Source: DASUSH01 sp036375215
GTDB taxonomy: Bacteria; Actinomycetota; Thermoleophilia; Solirubrobacterales; 70-9
Assembly: GCA_036375215.1 (NCBI GenBank)
Contig: DASUSH010000062.1
Coordinates: 1-28,525 of the forward strand
Length of the DNA: 28,525 bases
Direction of reading: 5' to 3'
Part shown: positions 7,613 through 15,693 of the stretch, in pieces
How the letters are laid out: each line of letters begins with the position of its first letter
How positions within the stretch are numbered: position 1 is the stretch's first letter
Position numbers and translations under genes: made by a program
Notes under the pieces: generated by a model
Databases searched by the model: none
What the model was told of the DNA's origin: nothing
The model's input: the letters and a program-made list of their open reading frames with translations, nothing else

Positions 7613-7633
7613 GCGCGAATGTTATTTTCGCGC
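7613..7633. promoter_or_regulatory. Back-to-back -10 boxes inside an inverted repeat
   Basis: The 27-bp gap between the divergent acyl-CoA synthetase and lipoprotein genes holds a perfect repeat GCGCGAA (7613-7619) / TTCGCGC (7627-7633). In and next to its AT-rich loop lie TAACAT (minus, 7619-7624) and TATTTT (plus, 7623-7628), which overlap by two bases and sit 10 and 7 nt from their start codons. Confidence 0.5.
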
Positions 7634-7635
7634 GG

Positions 7636-7956
7636 TTGAAGCGCCTCATCGGCATCGCGGGGACCGTCACGAGCGCGCTCGCGATCGCCGCCTGCGCCAG
7701 CTACGACCGGGACCAGACCGAGAGCACGATCATCGACGACCTCTCGCCCCAGGTCGAGGAGGTGACCGGGACCTCGATCAAGTCGGCCACGTGCCCCGAG
7801 GAGGTCGATATCGAGAAGGGCACGAAGTTCGCCTGCACCGCGACCCTCAAGAGCGGCACCAAGGTGAAGGTCATCGGCGCGGTCGTGAACGACGACGGCG
7901 AGATCCAGGTCGACATCACACCCGAGGCTCTCGGCAAGGCCGCCGGAACGAGCTGA
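7636..7956 (+). CDS. DUF4333 lipoprotein, copy 1
   Basis: A 106-aa secreted protein. LKRLIGIAGTVTSALAIAAC is a short lipoprotein signal with lipobox IAAC (Cys20). The mature part has the DUF4333 pattern: SATCPEEVDIEKGTKFACTATL, with two Cys that likely pair, then KVKVIGAVVNDDGEIQVDI. The function of DUF4333 is unknown; many are actinobacterial cell-surface lipoproteins. The start is a TTG, and no ATG or GTG lies in a suitable place. A TATTTT -10 7 nt before the TTG supports a leaderless mRNA from this codon. It is a tandem paralogue of the next gene, 34 bp downstream. Confidence 0.75.
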   Translation: MKRLIGIAGTVTSALAIAACASYDRDQTESTIIDDLSPQVEEVTGTSIKSATCPEEVDIEKGTKFACTATLKSGTKVKVIGAVVNDDGEIQVDITPEALGKAAGTS

Positions 7957-7990
7957 ACGCCGAACGAAACCACCTAGGAAGGGAACCGAG

Positions 7991-8335
7991 ATGAAGAGAA
8001 GTCAATCGCCGAGCCTCCGTATCGCCGGCGCCGGATTCGCCGCGGCGCTCGCCGCCGTCACGATCGCCGCCTGCGGCGGGGGCTATGACCAGGGTGAGGC
8101 GGAGAGCCAGATCGTCGACAAGCTCTCTTCGCAGGTCGAGAAGGTGACCGGAAGCCCGATCAGCTCCGCATCGTGCCCGAGCGACGTAGAGCTCAAGGCC
8201 GGGACCAAGTTCGACTGCACGGCGACGCTCGATAACGGCAAGAAGCTCACCGTCAACTCGGAGATCACCGACGACGACGGGAACGCGACGTTCAACATCA
8301 GCCCTCAGGAGCTGAGCAGCGCGAGCGGCAGCTAG
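7991..8335 (+). CDS. DUF4333 lipoprotein, copy 2
   Basis: A 114-aa protein with signal MKRSQSPSLRIAGAGFAAAL and lipobox TIAACGGG (Cys28), then the same fold as its upstream neighbour: YDQGEAESQIVDKLSSQVEKVTG, SASCPSDVELKAGTKFDCTATLDNG and TVNSEITDDDGNATFNI. The paired Cys and the KAGTKFDCTAT block define DUF4333. GGAAGGGA before ATG 7991 is a good ribosome site, unlike copy 1. The two copies most likely arose by tandem duplication and share a transcript. The gene converges on the ferredoxin gene with 15 bp between. Confidence 0.83.
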   Translation: MKRSQSPSLRIAGAGFAAALAAVTIAACGGGYDQGEAESQIVDKLSSQVEKVTGSPISSASCPSDVELKAGTKFDCTATLDNGKKLTVNSEITDDDGNATFNISPQELSSASGS

Positions 8336-8350
8336 GCCGCACCGGAGGCG

Positions 8351-8602
8351 CTAGCGCGAGAGCTCGGAGCCGTCGTAGAGCTTCTTGACGCGGACGGCGC
8401 CGGCGGGCGCGGCCTCGATGCAGAGCCCGCAGAGCACGCACTCGTCGAGGTTCTCCTCGACGGTCGCGACCCGCCCGGCCTCGTCGGCGAAGATGTCGAC
8501 GGGGCAGACCTCGGCGAGCTTCGCCGCGAGCTCCGCGTCGCTCGCGGCGGCTTCGTCGACCTCGACGTCGATGAAGACCCCGTGCTTACGCGCCTCGGCC
8601 AT
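8351..8602 (-). CDS. Small 4Fe-4S ferredoxin, FixX-like Cys arrangement
   Basis: An 83-aa protein. The Cys pattern is EVCPVDIF (C33) followed by DECVLCGLCIEAAPAGA (C55, C58, C61): CXXCXXC plus a CP Cys upstream, which is enough for one 4Fe-4S cluster. The order resembles FixX-type ferredoxins, not the usual bacterial 2x[4Fe-4S] type; where a CP would follow the CXXCXXC there is AAP. ATG 8602 shares one base with the alpha-subunit stop (TGATG), so it is the third gene of the CoA-ligase operon. Ferredoxins are not known partners of ADP-forming CoA ligases, so the tight linkage is odd. It might serve an oxidoreductase that supplies or uses the ligase's acid (inference). Confidence 0.85.
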   Translation of the reverse strand: MAEARKHGVFIDVEVDEAAASDAELAAKLAEVCPVDIFADEAGRVATVEENLDECVLCGLCIEAAPAGAVRVKKLYDGSELSR

Positions 8603-9519
8603 CAGCCCTTGCCGCCCAGCGCCTCGCGAACGCGGTCGGGGATCTCGTCGATGCGCTCCACGACCGGGATCCCGGCGGACTCGAGGCGGGCGATCTTGTC
8701 GGTGGCGGTGTCCTCCTTGCCCTCGACGATCGTGCCCGCGTGGCCAAAGCTCATCCCCTTCATCTCCTCGTCGTCCATGAACCGGCCCGCCATGAAGGCG
8801 ACGATCGGCAGCCGCGAGTCGTTCGCCTCGCGCCACTCGACCAGTTGCGCCTCCATCCGGCCGCCGGGCTCCGTGTAGATCACGATCGCCTCCGTCTGCG
8901 AGTCGGCCTCGAAGAGCGGCATCAGCTCGGCGTAGGTCGAGCCGATGATCGCGTCCCCGCCGATCGAGACGGCGGTCGACTGCCCGAGGCCGGCGGCGGT
9001 CAGGGTGGAGGCGATCTCGGTCGTCATGCCGCCGCTTCGCGACATGATCCCGACGTTGCCGGGCATGTAGGCCTTGGCGGTGTCGCGGGCTGGCCCGCCG
9101 ATGCCGCCCATCTTGGCGACGCCGGGGACGACCATCCCGAGGCAGTTGGGGCCGATGATGCGGGCGCCGCGCATGTTCGCGAGCTCGACCATCTCCGCGA
9201 CGTCGCCGCGCGGGATGCGCTCGGTGACGACGACGATCAGCCTGACCCCGTTCTCGATCGCCTCGAGCACGGCGTCCTTGGTGAAGGCGGGGGGGACGGT
9301 CACGACCGAGCCGTAGGGGACCGCGCCGGTCGCCTCGACGACCTGCCCGACGGTGTCGTAGACGGGTACGCCGTGCACGTCGCGGCCCTTGCGTCCGGGG
9401 GTGACGCCGCCGACGATCTTCGAGCCGTAGTCGAGGCACTCGCGGGTGAGGTTCACCGCTTCGCGCCCGGTGATTCCCTGGACGATGAAGGTCGTCTCCT
9501 CCGTGAGCAGGATCGACAT
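8602..9519 (-). CDS. Succinyl-CoA-synthetase-like ligase, alpha (CoA-binding) subunit
   Basis: A 305-aa subunit of the SucD family. FIVQGITGREAVNLT (11-25) is the CoA-binding Rossmann loop; GGVTPGRKG (37-45), GPNCLGM (123-129) and MSRSGGMTTEI (159-169) are conserved; H260 in SFGHAGTIVEGKEDT is the phosphorylated His. It forms with the beta subunit a ligase making an acyl-CoA from acid, CoA and NTP, or the reverse. ATG 9519 shares one base with the beta stop, and its own stop with the ferredoxin start (TGATG at both junctions). The alpha chain looks normal while the beta chain is divergent, so succinate is only one possible substrate; malate or another dicarboxylate fits the nearby malyl-CoA lyase. 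Confidence 0.85.
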   Translation of the reverse strand: MSILLTEETTFIVQGITGREAVNLTRECLDYGSKIVGGVTPGRKGRDVHGVPVYDTVGQVVEATGAVPYGSVVTVPPAFTKDAVLEAIENGVRLIVVVTERIPRGDVAEMVELANMRGARIIGPNCLGMVVPGVAKMGGIGGPARDTAKAYMPGNVGIMSRSGGMTTEIASTLTAAGLGQSTAVSIGGDAIIGSTYAELMPLFEADSQTEAIVIYTEPGGRMEAQLVEWREANDSRLPIVAFMAGRFMDDEEMKGMSFGHAGTIVEGKEDTATDKIARLESAGIPVVERIDEIPDRVREALGGKG

Positions 9520-10724
9520 CAGCCCTGCACCTTGCCGACGGCGCGGCCCGCCGCCTCCCACATCGAGACGGAGCGGTCGCAGTACTCGACCCCGTAGCGG
9601 TCGAGGATCTTGAAGCCCTCGTCCTCCCAGGCGCCGGGGATGCGAAAGATCGCGATCGTCTCGGCGGGATCCTTGCCGAGCTCGAGGCAGGCCTTGATCA
9701 CGCCGCGGGCGACGATGTCGACCCGGGTGTTGGAGACGATCGACATCATCACCGCGATCTTCTCGACGCCGTCCTTGGAGAGCACCTCTTTGGCCAGGCC
9801 GCACGACTTCGAGACCGAGGGGTTGCCGCCGATCTCTGAGTAGTTGGCGGGCTTCCCGCCCTGGCTGCGGACCGCGTCGGTGAGCGTCAGCGAGCCGCCG
9901 CCGGCGCCGATCACGAGGCCGAGGTTGCCGTCGAAGCCGTGGTCCTTGCCCTGGATCACGCCCCGGTGGTCGGCATCGTCGATCGCCTTCACGTTGCGCT
10001 CGAACTCGGAGGGCTCGTAGGCCTCGCGCCGCTCGTCCTCGCCGATGCCGAGCTCGTCGAGCAGCTTGCGGTGGCGGCCCTCGGCCTCGGCCTCCATCTC
10101 CATGTGCGCGTCGAGGGCGACGAAGCGGCCGTCCTCGAGCCGCGCCAGGGGGTTGATCTCGGCGAGGGTCATGTCGTAGTCGCGGAAGAGCTGGGCGAGG
10201 CGGGCGAGGACGGGCGTCGCGCGGGTGAGCTCGCGCCCGGTGACCCCGGTCGCGGCGACCACCTGCTTGGCGTGGAAGTCGGAGATCGGCAGGAGGTTCG
10301 AGACGTGGCCGCGGCCGACGTGGCCGGGGTGGGTCTCCGCGACCTCCTCGATGTCGATCCCGCCCATGTCGGAGAAGAGCATCATCGGCTGCTTGCGGGT
10401 GCCGTCCCAGACGACGCCGGCGTAATACTCCTGGGCGACCTCGGCCTTCGGGTCGACGAGGACGCCGCGCGGCATGTGGCCGTTGATCTCGAGCTGGAGG
10501 ATCTCCTCCGCGTGCGCCGCGGCCTCCTCGGGCGTGTCGGCGAACTTGACCCCGCCGGCCTTCATCCGCCCGCCGGTCAGGACCTGCGACTTGACCACGG
10601 TGGGCCCGCCGATCTCCTCGGCGGCCCGGCGGGCCTCGTCGGCGGTCGTGCAGAAGCCGTACTTCGTCACCGGGATCCCGGCGCGCTCGACGATCTTGCG
10701 CGATTCGAACTCGTAGAAACGCAT
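9519..10724 (-). CDS. Atypical succinyl-CoA-synthetase-like ligase, beta (ATP-grasp) subunit
   Basis: A 401-aa SucC-family protein. The ATP-grasp half is recognisable: VVKSQVLTGGRMKAGGVKF (about 43-61) and LAEINPLARLEDGRFVALDAHMEME. The C-terminal half keeps GNLGLVIGAGGGSLTLTDAV and GGKPANYSEIGGNPS, but where classical SucC has VNIFGGI.RCD it reads MMSIVSNTRVDIVARG, in the nucleotide/phosphohistidine-site region. This sets it apart from both SucC and malate-CoA ligase MtkA. It heads a beta-alpha-ferredoxin operon with 1-nt overlaps. ATG 10724 lies 13 nt from a TAGGGT -10, with no ribosome site. Succinate, malate or another acid could be the substrate. Confidence 0.82.
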   Translation of the reverse strand: MRFYEFESRKIVERAGIPVTKYGFCTTADEARRAAEEIGGPTVVKSQVLTGGRMKAGGVKFADTPEEAAAHAEEILQLEINGHMPRGVLVDPKAEVAQEYYAGVVWDGTRKQPMMLFSDMGGIDIEEVAETHPGHVGRGHVSNLLPISDFHAKQVVAATGVTGRELTRATPVLARLAQLFRDYDMTLAEINPLARLEDGRFVALDAHMEMEAEAEGRHRKLLDELGIGEDERREAYEPSEFERNVKAIDDADHRGVIQGKDHGFDGNLGLVIGAGGGSLTLTDAVRSQGGKPANYSEIGGNPSVSKSCGLAKEVLSKDGVEKIAVMMSIVSNTRVDIVARGVIKACLELGKDPAETIAIFRIPGAWEDEGFKILDRYGVEYCDRSVSMWEAAGRAVGKVQG

Positions 10725-10733
10725 CTGGCGGCG

Positions 10734-10753
10734 CGGAACCCTAGTGGACCGCT
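10734..10753 (-). promoter_or_regulatory. Promoter of the CoA-ligase operon (shared 20-bp element)
   Basis: Read on the minus strand the element is AGCGGTCCAC, TAGGGT (-10, 10738-10743), TCCG. It matches 19 of 20 bases of the element before the malyl-CoA lyase gene (15409-15428), and a variant lies before PEP carboxykinase. No standard -35 is present. Confidence 0.6.
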
Positions 10754-10852
10754 GCTCGTCTGGACCCGCTTCCGCGGGGCATCGAACTTGACCATGAGAG
10801 CGGCGGATGGATCTCGGGCCCGGCGATTCCGGGTTTCACGGGCCGCGACGGT

Positions 10853-10905
10853 GCCCACCCCGGAGCGCCCTGGATTCCGCCGTCGCCCTACGCTCCGGGG
10901 CGGGC
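10853..10905. repeat. Long hairpin between CoA-ligase and PEP carboxykinase promoters
   Basis: Arms 10853-10867 and 10891-10905 pair over 15 positions with one A-C mismatch; the inner 10 bp (CCCCGGAGCG / CGCTCCGGGG) are perfect. The loop is 23 nt. It lies just upstream of the PEP carboxykinase -10 and may be an operator or an insulator between the divergent units. Confidence 0.5.
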
Positions 10906-10914
10906 CCTCCGCTG

Positions 10915-10931
10915 GCGGTCCCCACTAGGCT
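10915..10931 (+). promoter_or_regulatory. Promoter of PEP carboxykinase (variant of shared element)
   Basis: GCGGTCCCCAC followed directly by TAGGCT (-10, 10926-10931). It resembles the elements at 10734-10753 and 15409-15428, with one extra C. The predicted leader is about 68 nt. Confidence 0.5.
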
Positions 10932-11005
10932 CCCTCGCGAGAATTCCGCGGGCCGATACCGGGGAGGATCGGACCCAGCATCGAGAGAGGAGCCCGAGTA
11001 ACCCC

Positions 11006-12830
<1,825 letters not shown>

Positions 12831-12832
<2 letters not shown>

Positions 12833-12880
12833 CGCGCGTCGATTTGGCCACGCTATGCGTGGCTGAATCCACGCGCGTGG
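12831..12880 (+). repeat. Left arm of an inverted repeat bracketing the DUF559 gene
   Basis: The arm begins GACGCGCGTCGAT and ends ATCCACGCGCGTGG, with 23 bp between. The right arm (13772-13821) has the same two end blocks, inverted, with exactly the same spacing. The middle 23 bp agree at only about 11 positions, and both middles can fold on themselves. The arm starts inside the PEP carboxykinase stop codon. Confidence 0.7.
12847..12863. terminator. Hairpin between convergent PEP carboxykinase and DUF559 genes
   Basis: A perfect 7-bp stem GCCACGC-TAT-GCGTGGC that contains the DUF559 stop codon and lies 15 nt after the PEP carboxykinase stop. It may terminate either transcript. No T-tract. 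Confidence 0.5.
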
Positions 12881-13827
12881 AGCGCCATGCGGAGTTCCGC
12901 CGCCAGGGCGGGGGCGTCCGCGTGCAGCTGTGACCAGGTGGCGCGCATCGGGATCCAGCCGGCGGCGACCAGGGCGCGGTCGCGCGCCCGGTCGTCTTCG
13001 AAGGCGATCGCCGTTCCGTGCGCTCGGTAGCCATCCAACTCCACGATCAGCCGCTGCTCGCGCCAGAGGCAGTCGACCTCGATCCGCTTTCCCCTTACCT
13101 CCAGGACGACGTTCGTCTCCGGCGCGGGTAGCCCGTTCCTCGCGCAGAACTCGAGGAACCGGTCTTCGAGCTCGCTGCGCGTGGGCCCCTCCAAGGCGCC
13201 TGATTGGGCGACGATGCGAGCCAGGCCGCGTCGACCTTGTCGTCGCGGATAACGGTCCAGGATCTGGGCGAGGTCGCAAATGCTCGTCAGCCGCCCAAAC
13301 TCGGCCTGCTTCACCAGGCGTTTGAGCGTCCTCTCGCCGGTGGTCGCCGAAAGGTCGAGCAGGGTTCGCGCCACGCTCGTGACCGGGATCCCATCGAGGA
13401 TCGACGTTTCGTCGCCAGGTGGGATCCCTCGGTGCAGCACGAGGCCGCGTTGGGGCCGCCGGGGCTGGGTGGAGGTGATGTGGACGAGGGCGATGGGGTG
13501 CTCTCCGATTTCCCAGAGGGAAGCGGCTGTCCAGTGGCTCGCGACCGCACCGGGAGACATGGCGAGCAAGGCCGCCGTCACGGTCCCCCGCGGCCCGATC
13601 GCTCCGTGCCCGACGGCGTAGACACCGCGAAACCGAGGACGCAACCTGCCGGTGGCGAGCCGGTGCTCGATCGCGCGCCGGCTGACCCCTAGGTCGAGCA
13701 GCTGCACTCGCGCCACGCACCCCTTCTGGCGTCCCGCCAGCCGCGCGATCTCCTCATCGTCACCCCGACCGCCACGCGCGTGGATCCGTCCACACAGGAG
13801 GTGGGTGGATCGACGCGCGTCGGGCAC
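12853..13827 (-). CDS. DUF559 (PD-(D/E)XK nuclease-like) protein with AbiEi-type N-terminal domain
   Basis: About 324 aa from GTG 13827. The N-terminal part, DDEEIARLAGRQKGCVARVQLLDLGVSRRAIEHRLATGRLRPRFRGVYAVGH, is the winged-helix seen in AbiEi-type antitoxins. The C-terminal part, RKGKRIEVD-type core with IEVDCLW, RLIVELDGYRAHG, FEDDRARDRALVAAGW and MRATWSQL, is the DUF559 fold related to very-short-patch endonucleases; the Asp of EVD and Glu of VELDGY are the likely active site. Relatives usually start just before DDEEIARL, but no start codon is there, so the GTG adds an odd Arg/His-rich leader that runs through the right inverted-repeat arm. GTG 13716 is an alternative. No cognate toxin is seen. 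Confidence 0.8.
   Translation of the reverse strand: MPDARRSTHLLCGRIHARGGRGDDEEIARLAGRQKGCVARVQLLDLGVSRRAIEHRLATGRLRPRFRGVYAVGHGAIGPRGTVTAALLAMSPGAVASHWTAASLWEIGEHPIALVHITSTQPRRPQRGLVLHRGIPPGDETSILDGIPVTSVARTLLDLSATTGERTLKRLVKQAEFGRLTSICDLAQILDRYPRRQGRRGLARIVAQSGALEGPTRSELEDRFLEFCARNGLPAPETNVVLEVRGKRIEVDCLWREQRLIVELDGYRAHGTAIAFEDDRARDRALVAAGWIPMRATWSQLHADAPALAAELRMALHARGFSHA
13772..13821 (-). repeat. Right arm of an inverted repeat bracketing the DUF559 gene
   Basis: Inverted copy of 12831-12880: the CCACGCGCGTGG and GACGCGCGTC palindromes occur 28 bp apart, as on the left. Similarity stops sharply outside both arms and inside both arms. No flanking target-site duplication is obvious. Confidence 0.7.
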
Positions 13828-13880
13828 GCGCCGGAGGTTGGGGGACGCGCCGTCACGCGTGGCGCGCGGGGTGTGGCGGA

Positions 13881-14288
13881 TTACGCCGCGTAGGGCTCCA
13901 GAGCGGTGCGGATCGGGTCGGGGATCGGGATCTTCTCCGCGGTCCCGTAGCGGACGAAGACCTGGCGCAGCTCGCCTTCGGCGCGGACCTCGCCGTCGCG
14001 CTCGCAGGCGATCGCCGTGATCATCGAGGTCGTGCCGAAGCGGGGGATCGTGACGACGAGATCGAACTCCTCGTCGAAACGGAGCGGCCGGCAGTAGCGG
14101 ACGCTCGCCTCGGCGACGACGATGTCGACGCCCAGCTCGGCCATCGACTCGTCGTACGGCCCGATCGCCTCGCGCCAGAGCTCGGTGACCGCGACGTCGA
14201 AGTAGAACAGGTAGTGGCCGTTGAAGACCACCTTCTGCGCGTCGCACTCCGAGTAGCGGACCCGCAGCCGATGTCGGAACGCGGCTAT
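13881..14288 (-). CDS. Hot-dog acyl-CoA thioesterase (4HBT family), start codon unusual
   Basis: About 135 aa. FRHRLRVRYSECDAQKVVFNGHYLFYFDVAVTELWREA is the 4-hydroxybenzoyl-CoA thioesterase signature; the Asp of ECDAQKVV is the expected catalytic residue. VDIVVAEASVRYCRPLRFDEEFDLVV and RAEGELRQVFV complete the fold. No ATG, GTG or TTG sits near the expected N-terminus: the frame opens with ATA (14286-14288) in an ATAG overlap with the malyl-CoA lyase stop, or CTG 14265-14267. The next in-frame GTG upstream would add about 36 Arg-rich residues, and the next downstream would cut the active site. Being co-transcribed with malyl-CoA lyase, it may hydrolyse malyl-CoA or another pathway CoA ester (inference). 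Confidence 0.78.
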   Translation of the reverse strand: MAAFRHRLRVRYSECDAQKVVFNGHYLFYFDVAVTELWREAIGPYDESMAELGVDIVVAEASVRYCRPLRFDEEFDLVVTIPRFGTTSMITAIACERDGEVRAEGELRQVFVRYGTAEKIPIPDPIRTALEPYAA

Positions 14289-15373
14289 GAGGCGGCGGGC
14301 TCGGCGCTCGGCGCCGCGGCGCCGTTCATCCCGTAGGCCTCGGCGAGCTCGGGATCGGTCTCGGCGAGCTGCTCGGCGAGCGTGACCATCACCTTGCACT
14401 GCTTCCAGGTCGCGTCGTCCTGCATCTTCCCGTCGATCATGTGCACGCCGCGGCCGTCGGGGATCGCCTCCAGCACCTTCTGCGCGAACTTGACCTCGTC
14501 CGGGTCGGGGCTGAAGACCCGCTTCGCGATCTCGATCTGGACCGGGTGCAGCGACCAGGCGCCGACGCAGCCGAGCAGGAAGGCGGCGCGGAACTGGGTC
14601 TCGCATCCCTGGACGTCCTTGATGTCGCCGTAGGGGCCGTAGAAGGGCAGGATCCCGGCGGAGTTGCAGGCGTCGACCATGCGCGCGATCGAGTAGTGCC
14701 ACGGGTCCTGCATGTAGGAGCCGCGCGGCGCCTCGGGGTCCTCCGGGTCGGGGTCCTCAATCGTGCGGTAGCCGGGGTGGCCGCCGCCGACCCGCGTCGT
14801 CTTCATCCGCCGCGAGGCGGCGAGGTCCGCGGGCCCGAAGCTCATCCCCTGCATCCGGGGGGAGGCGGTCGCGATCTCCTCGAGGTTGGAGACGCCGAGC
14901 GCCGTCTCGAGGATCGCGTGCACGAGGATCGGCCTGTCGAGGCCGGCCTTCGCCTCGAGCTGCGCGAGCAGGCGGTCGACGTAGTGGATGTCCCAGGCCC
15001 CCTCCACCTTGGGGACCATGATCACCTCGAGCTTGTCGCCAATCTCCGGCACGAGGGTGAGGAAGTCGTCGAGCACCCACGGGCTCTCCAGGGAGTTGAC
15101 GCGGGTCCAGAGCGCGGCCTGGCCCAGGTCGGTCTCCTTCGCGACCTCGACGAGCCCGTCGCGCGCGGCCTCCTTGCGGTCGGCCGGGATCGCGTCCTCG
15201 AGGTTGCCGAGCAGGACGTCGGTCTGCTTGACCATGTCGGGGACCTTGGCCACCATCTTCTCGTTCGAGGCGTCGAGGAAATGGATCATCCGCGCCGGCT
15301 TGACGGGGACCTCCATGAGCGGCTCCGGCGCGTCGATCGCGAGCGGGTGGCCGAACAGGCGTGGGTTTCTCAA
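14285..15373 (-). CDS. mcl1: Malyl-CoA / beta-methylmalyl-CoA lyase (HpcH/HpaI-CitE superfamily)
   Basis: A 362-aa lyase very like the Chloroflexus/Rhodobacter Mcl group: PLAIDAPEPLMEVPVKPARMIHF, GNLEDAIPADRKEAARDG, ALWTRVNSLESPWVLDD, VIMVPKVEGAWDIHYVD, ILVHAILETALG (E156) and SFGPADLAASRRMKTTRVGGGHP (D183) follow in order, E156 and D183 being the expected Mg2+ ligands and R91 the CoA/oxyanion Arg. It would cleave beta-methylmalyl-CoA to glyoxylate and propionyl-CoA and form or cleave malyl-CoA from glyoxylate and acetyl-CoA. The start is TTG 15373, with AGGAG about 8 nt upstream. The thioesterase overlaps its 3' end. Citramalyl-CoA lyase activity is also possible. Confidence 0.9.
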   Translation of the reverse strand: MRNPRLFGHPLAIDAPEPLMEVPVKPARMIHFLDASNEKMVAKVPDMVKQTDVLLGNLEDAIPADRKEAARDGLVEVAKETDLGQAALWTRVNSLESPWVLDDFLTLVPEIGDKLEVIMVPKVEGAWDIHYVDRLLAQLEAKAGLDRPILVHAILETALGVSNLEEIATASPRMQGMSFGPADLAASRRMKTTRVGGGHPGYRTIEDPDPEDPEAPRGSYMQDPWHYSIARMVDACNSAGILPFYGPYGDIKDVQGCETQFRAAFLLGCVGAWSLHPVQIEIAKRVFSPDPDEVKFAQKVLEAIPDGRGVHMIDGKMQDDATWKQCKVMVTLAEQLAETDPELAEAYGMNGAAAPSAEPAAS

Positions 15374-15386
15374 GTTGGGGGCTCCT

Positions 15387-15409
15387 GGGTCGCTTTTGCG
15401 TTGCGACCC
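15387..15409 (-). promoter_or_regulatory. Stem-loop in the malyl-CoA lyase leader
   Basis: A perfect 7-bp stem GGGTCGC / GCGACCC with a 9-nt loop, between the -10 box and the AGGAG ribosome site. Depending on the transcript start, the upstream arm may be partly missing from the RNA, so a role is uncertain. Confidence 0.35.
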
Positions 15410-15428
15410 GGAACGCTAGTGGACCGCT
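15409..15428 (-). promoter_or_regulatory. Promoter of malyl-CoA lyase (shared 20-bp element)
   Basis: On the minus strand: AGCGGTCCAC, TAGCGT (-10, 15413-15418), TCCG; 19 of 20 bases equal the CoA-ligase operon element. It overlaps the stop codon of the 58-aa gene, so malyl-CoA lyase may have its own promoter. Confidence 0.6.
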
Positions 15429-15603
15429 ACCGGGCCGGTACCGGCCGCTCTTCCTTCATCTCCACCTGCCGGGGGACGAGCTGGTAGCGGCCGTCCCAGC
15501 TACCCACCGGGTCGGCGACGACGACGAAGCGCTTCGCGGACCCGCGCGCCTCCTCTTCGCGGTTCAGGACGGCGGCTTTCTCGCATGCGTCTTGCAGGGT
15601 CAT
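15427..15603 (-). CDS. 58-aa hypothetical protein
   Basis: A short frame from ATG 15603 to a TAG whose complement is at 15427-15429. The peptide begins MTLQDACEKAAVLNREEE and continues with a basic-acidic helix, then KRFVVVADPVGSWDGRYQLVPRQVEMKEE. AGGAGG lies about 7 nt before the ATG, the best ribosome site in this part of the window, and the residue mix looks coding: an N-terminal amphipathic helix and two beta-like stretches. I do not recognise a family. It lies upstream of malyl-CoA lyase on the same strand and may be co-transcribed. It fills most of the gap between malyl-CoA lyase and the GNAT gene. Confidence 0.6.
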   Translation of the reverse strand: MTLQDACEKAAVLNREEEARGSAKRFVVVADPVGSWDGRYQLVPRQVEMKEERPVPAR

Positions 15604-15680
15604 CCAGATCCTCCTGCCCTGCCGCCTGGTCGGGCGCGTCCTCGCGGCCCGTCGTTGACCGCTGTCGTACCCGGACCAGA

Positions 15681-15686
15681 TAGGTT
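15681..15686 (+). promoter_or_regulatory. -10 box TAGGTT of the GNAT gene
   Basis: Fits TANNNT and ends 7 nt before GTG 15694; no ribosome site is present, so the mRNA is likely leaderless. Confidence 0.45.
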
Positions 15687-15693
15687 CAAACGC

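Noticed and set aside
9519..10724. Malate-CoA ligase MtkA
   Set aside because: Tempting next to malyl-CoA lyase, but MtkA keeps the classical SucC blocks that this protein lacks. Substrate left open.
12853..13827. Two-gene toxin-antitoxin system
   Set aside because: The AbiEi-type domain is present but no nucleotidyltransferase toxin gene is adjacent; the DUF559 domain points to a single nuclease-like protein.
15387..15409. Riboswitch before malyl-CoA lyase
   Set aside because: Only one 7-bp stem is present, with no conserved aptamer core; the transcript may even start inside it.
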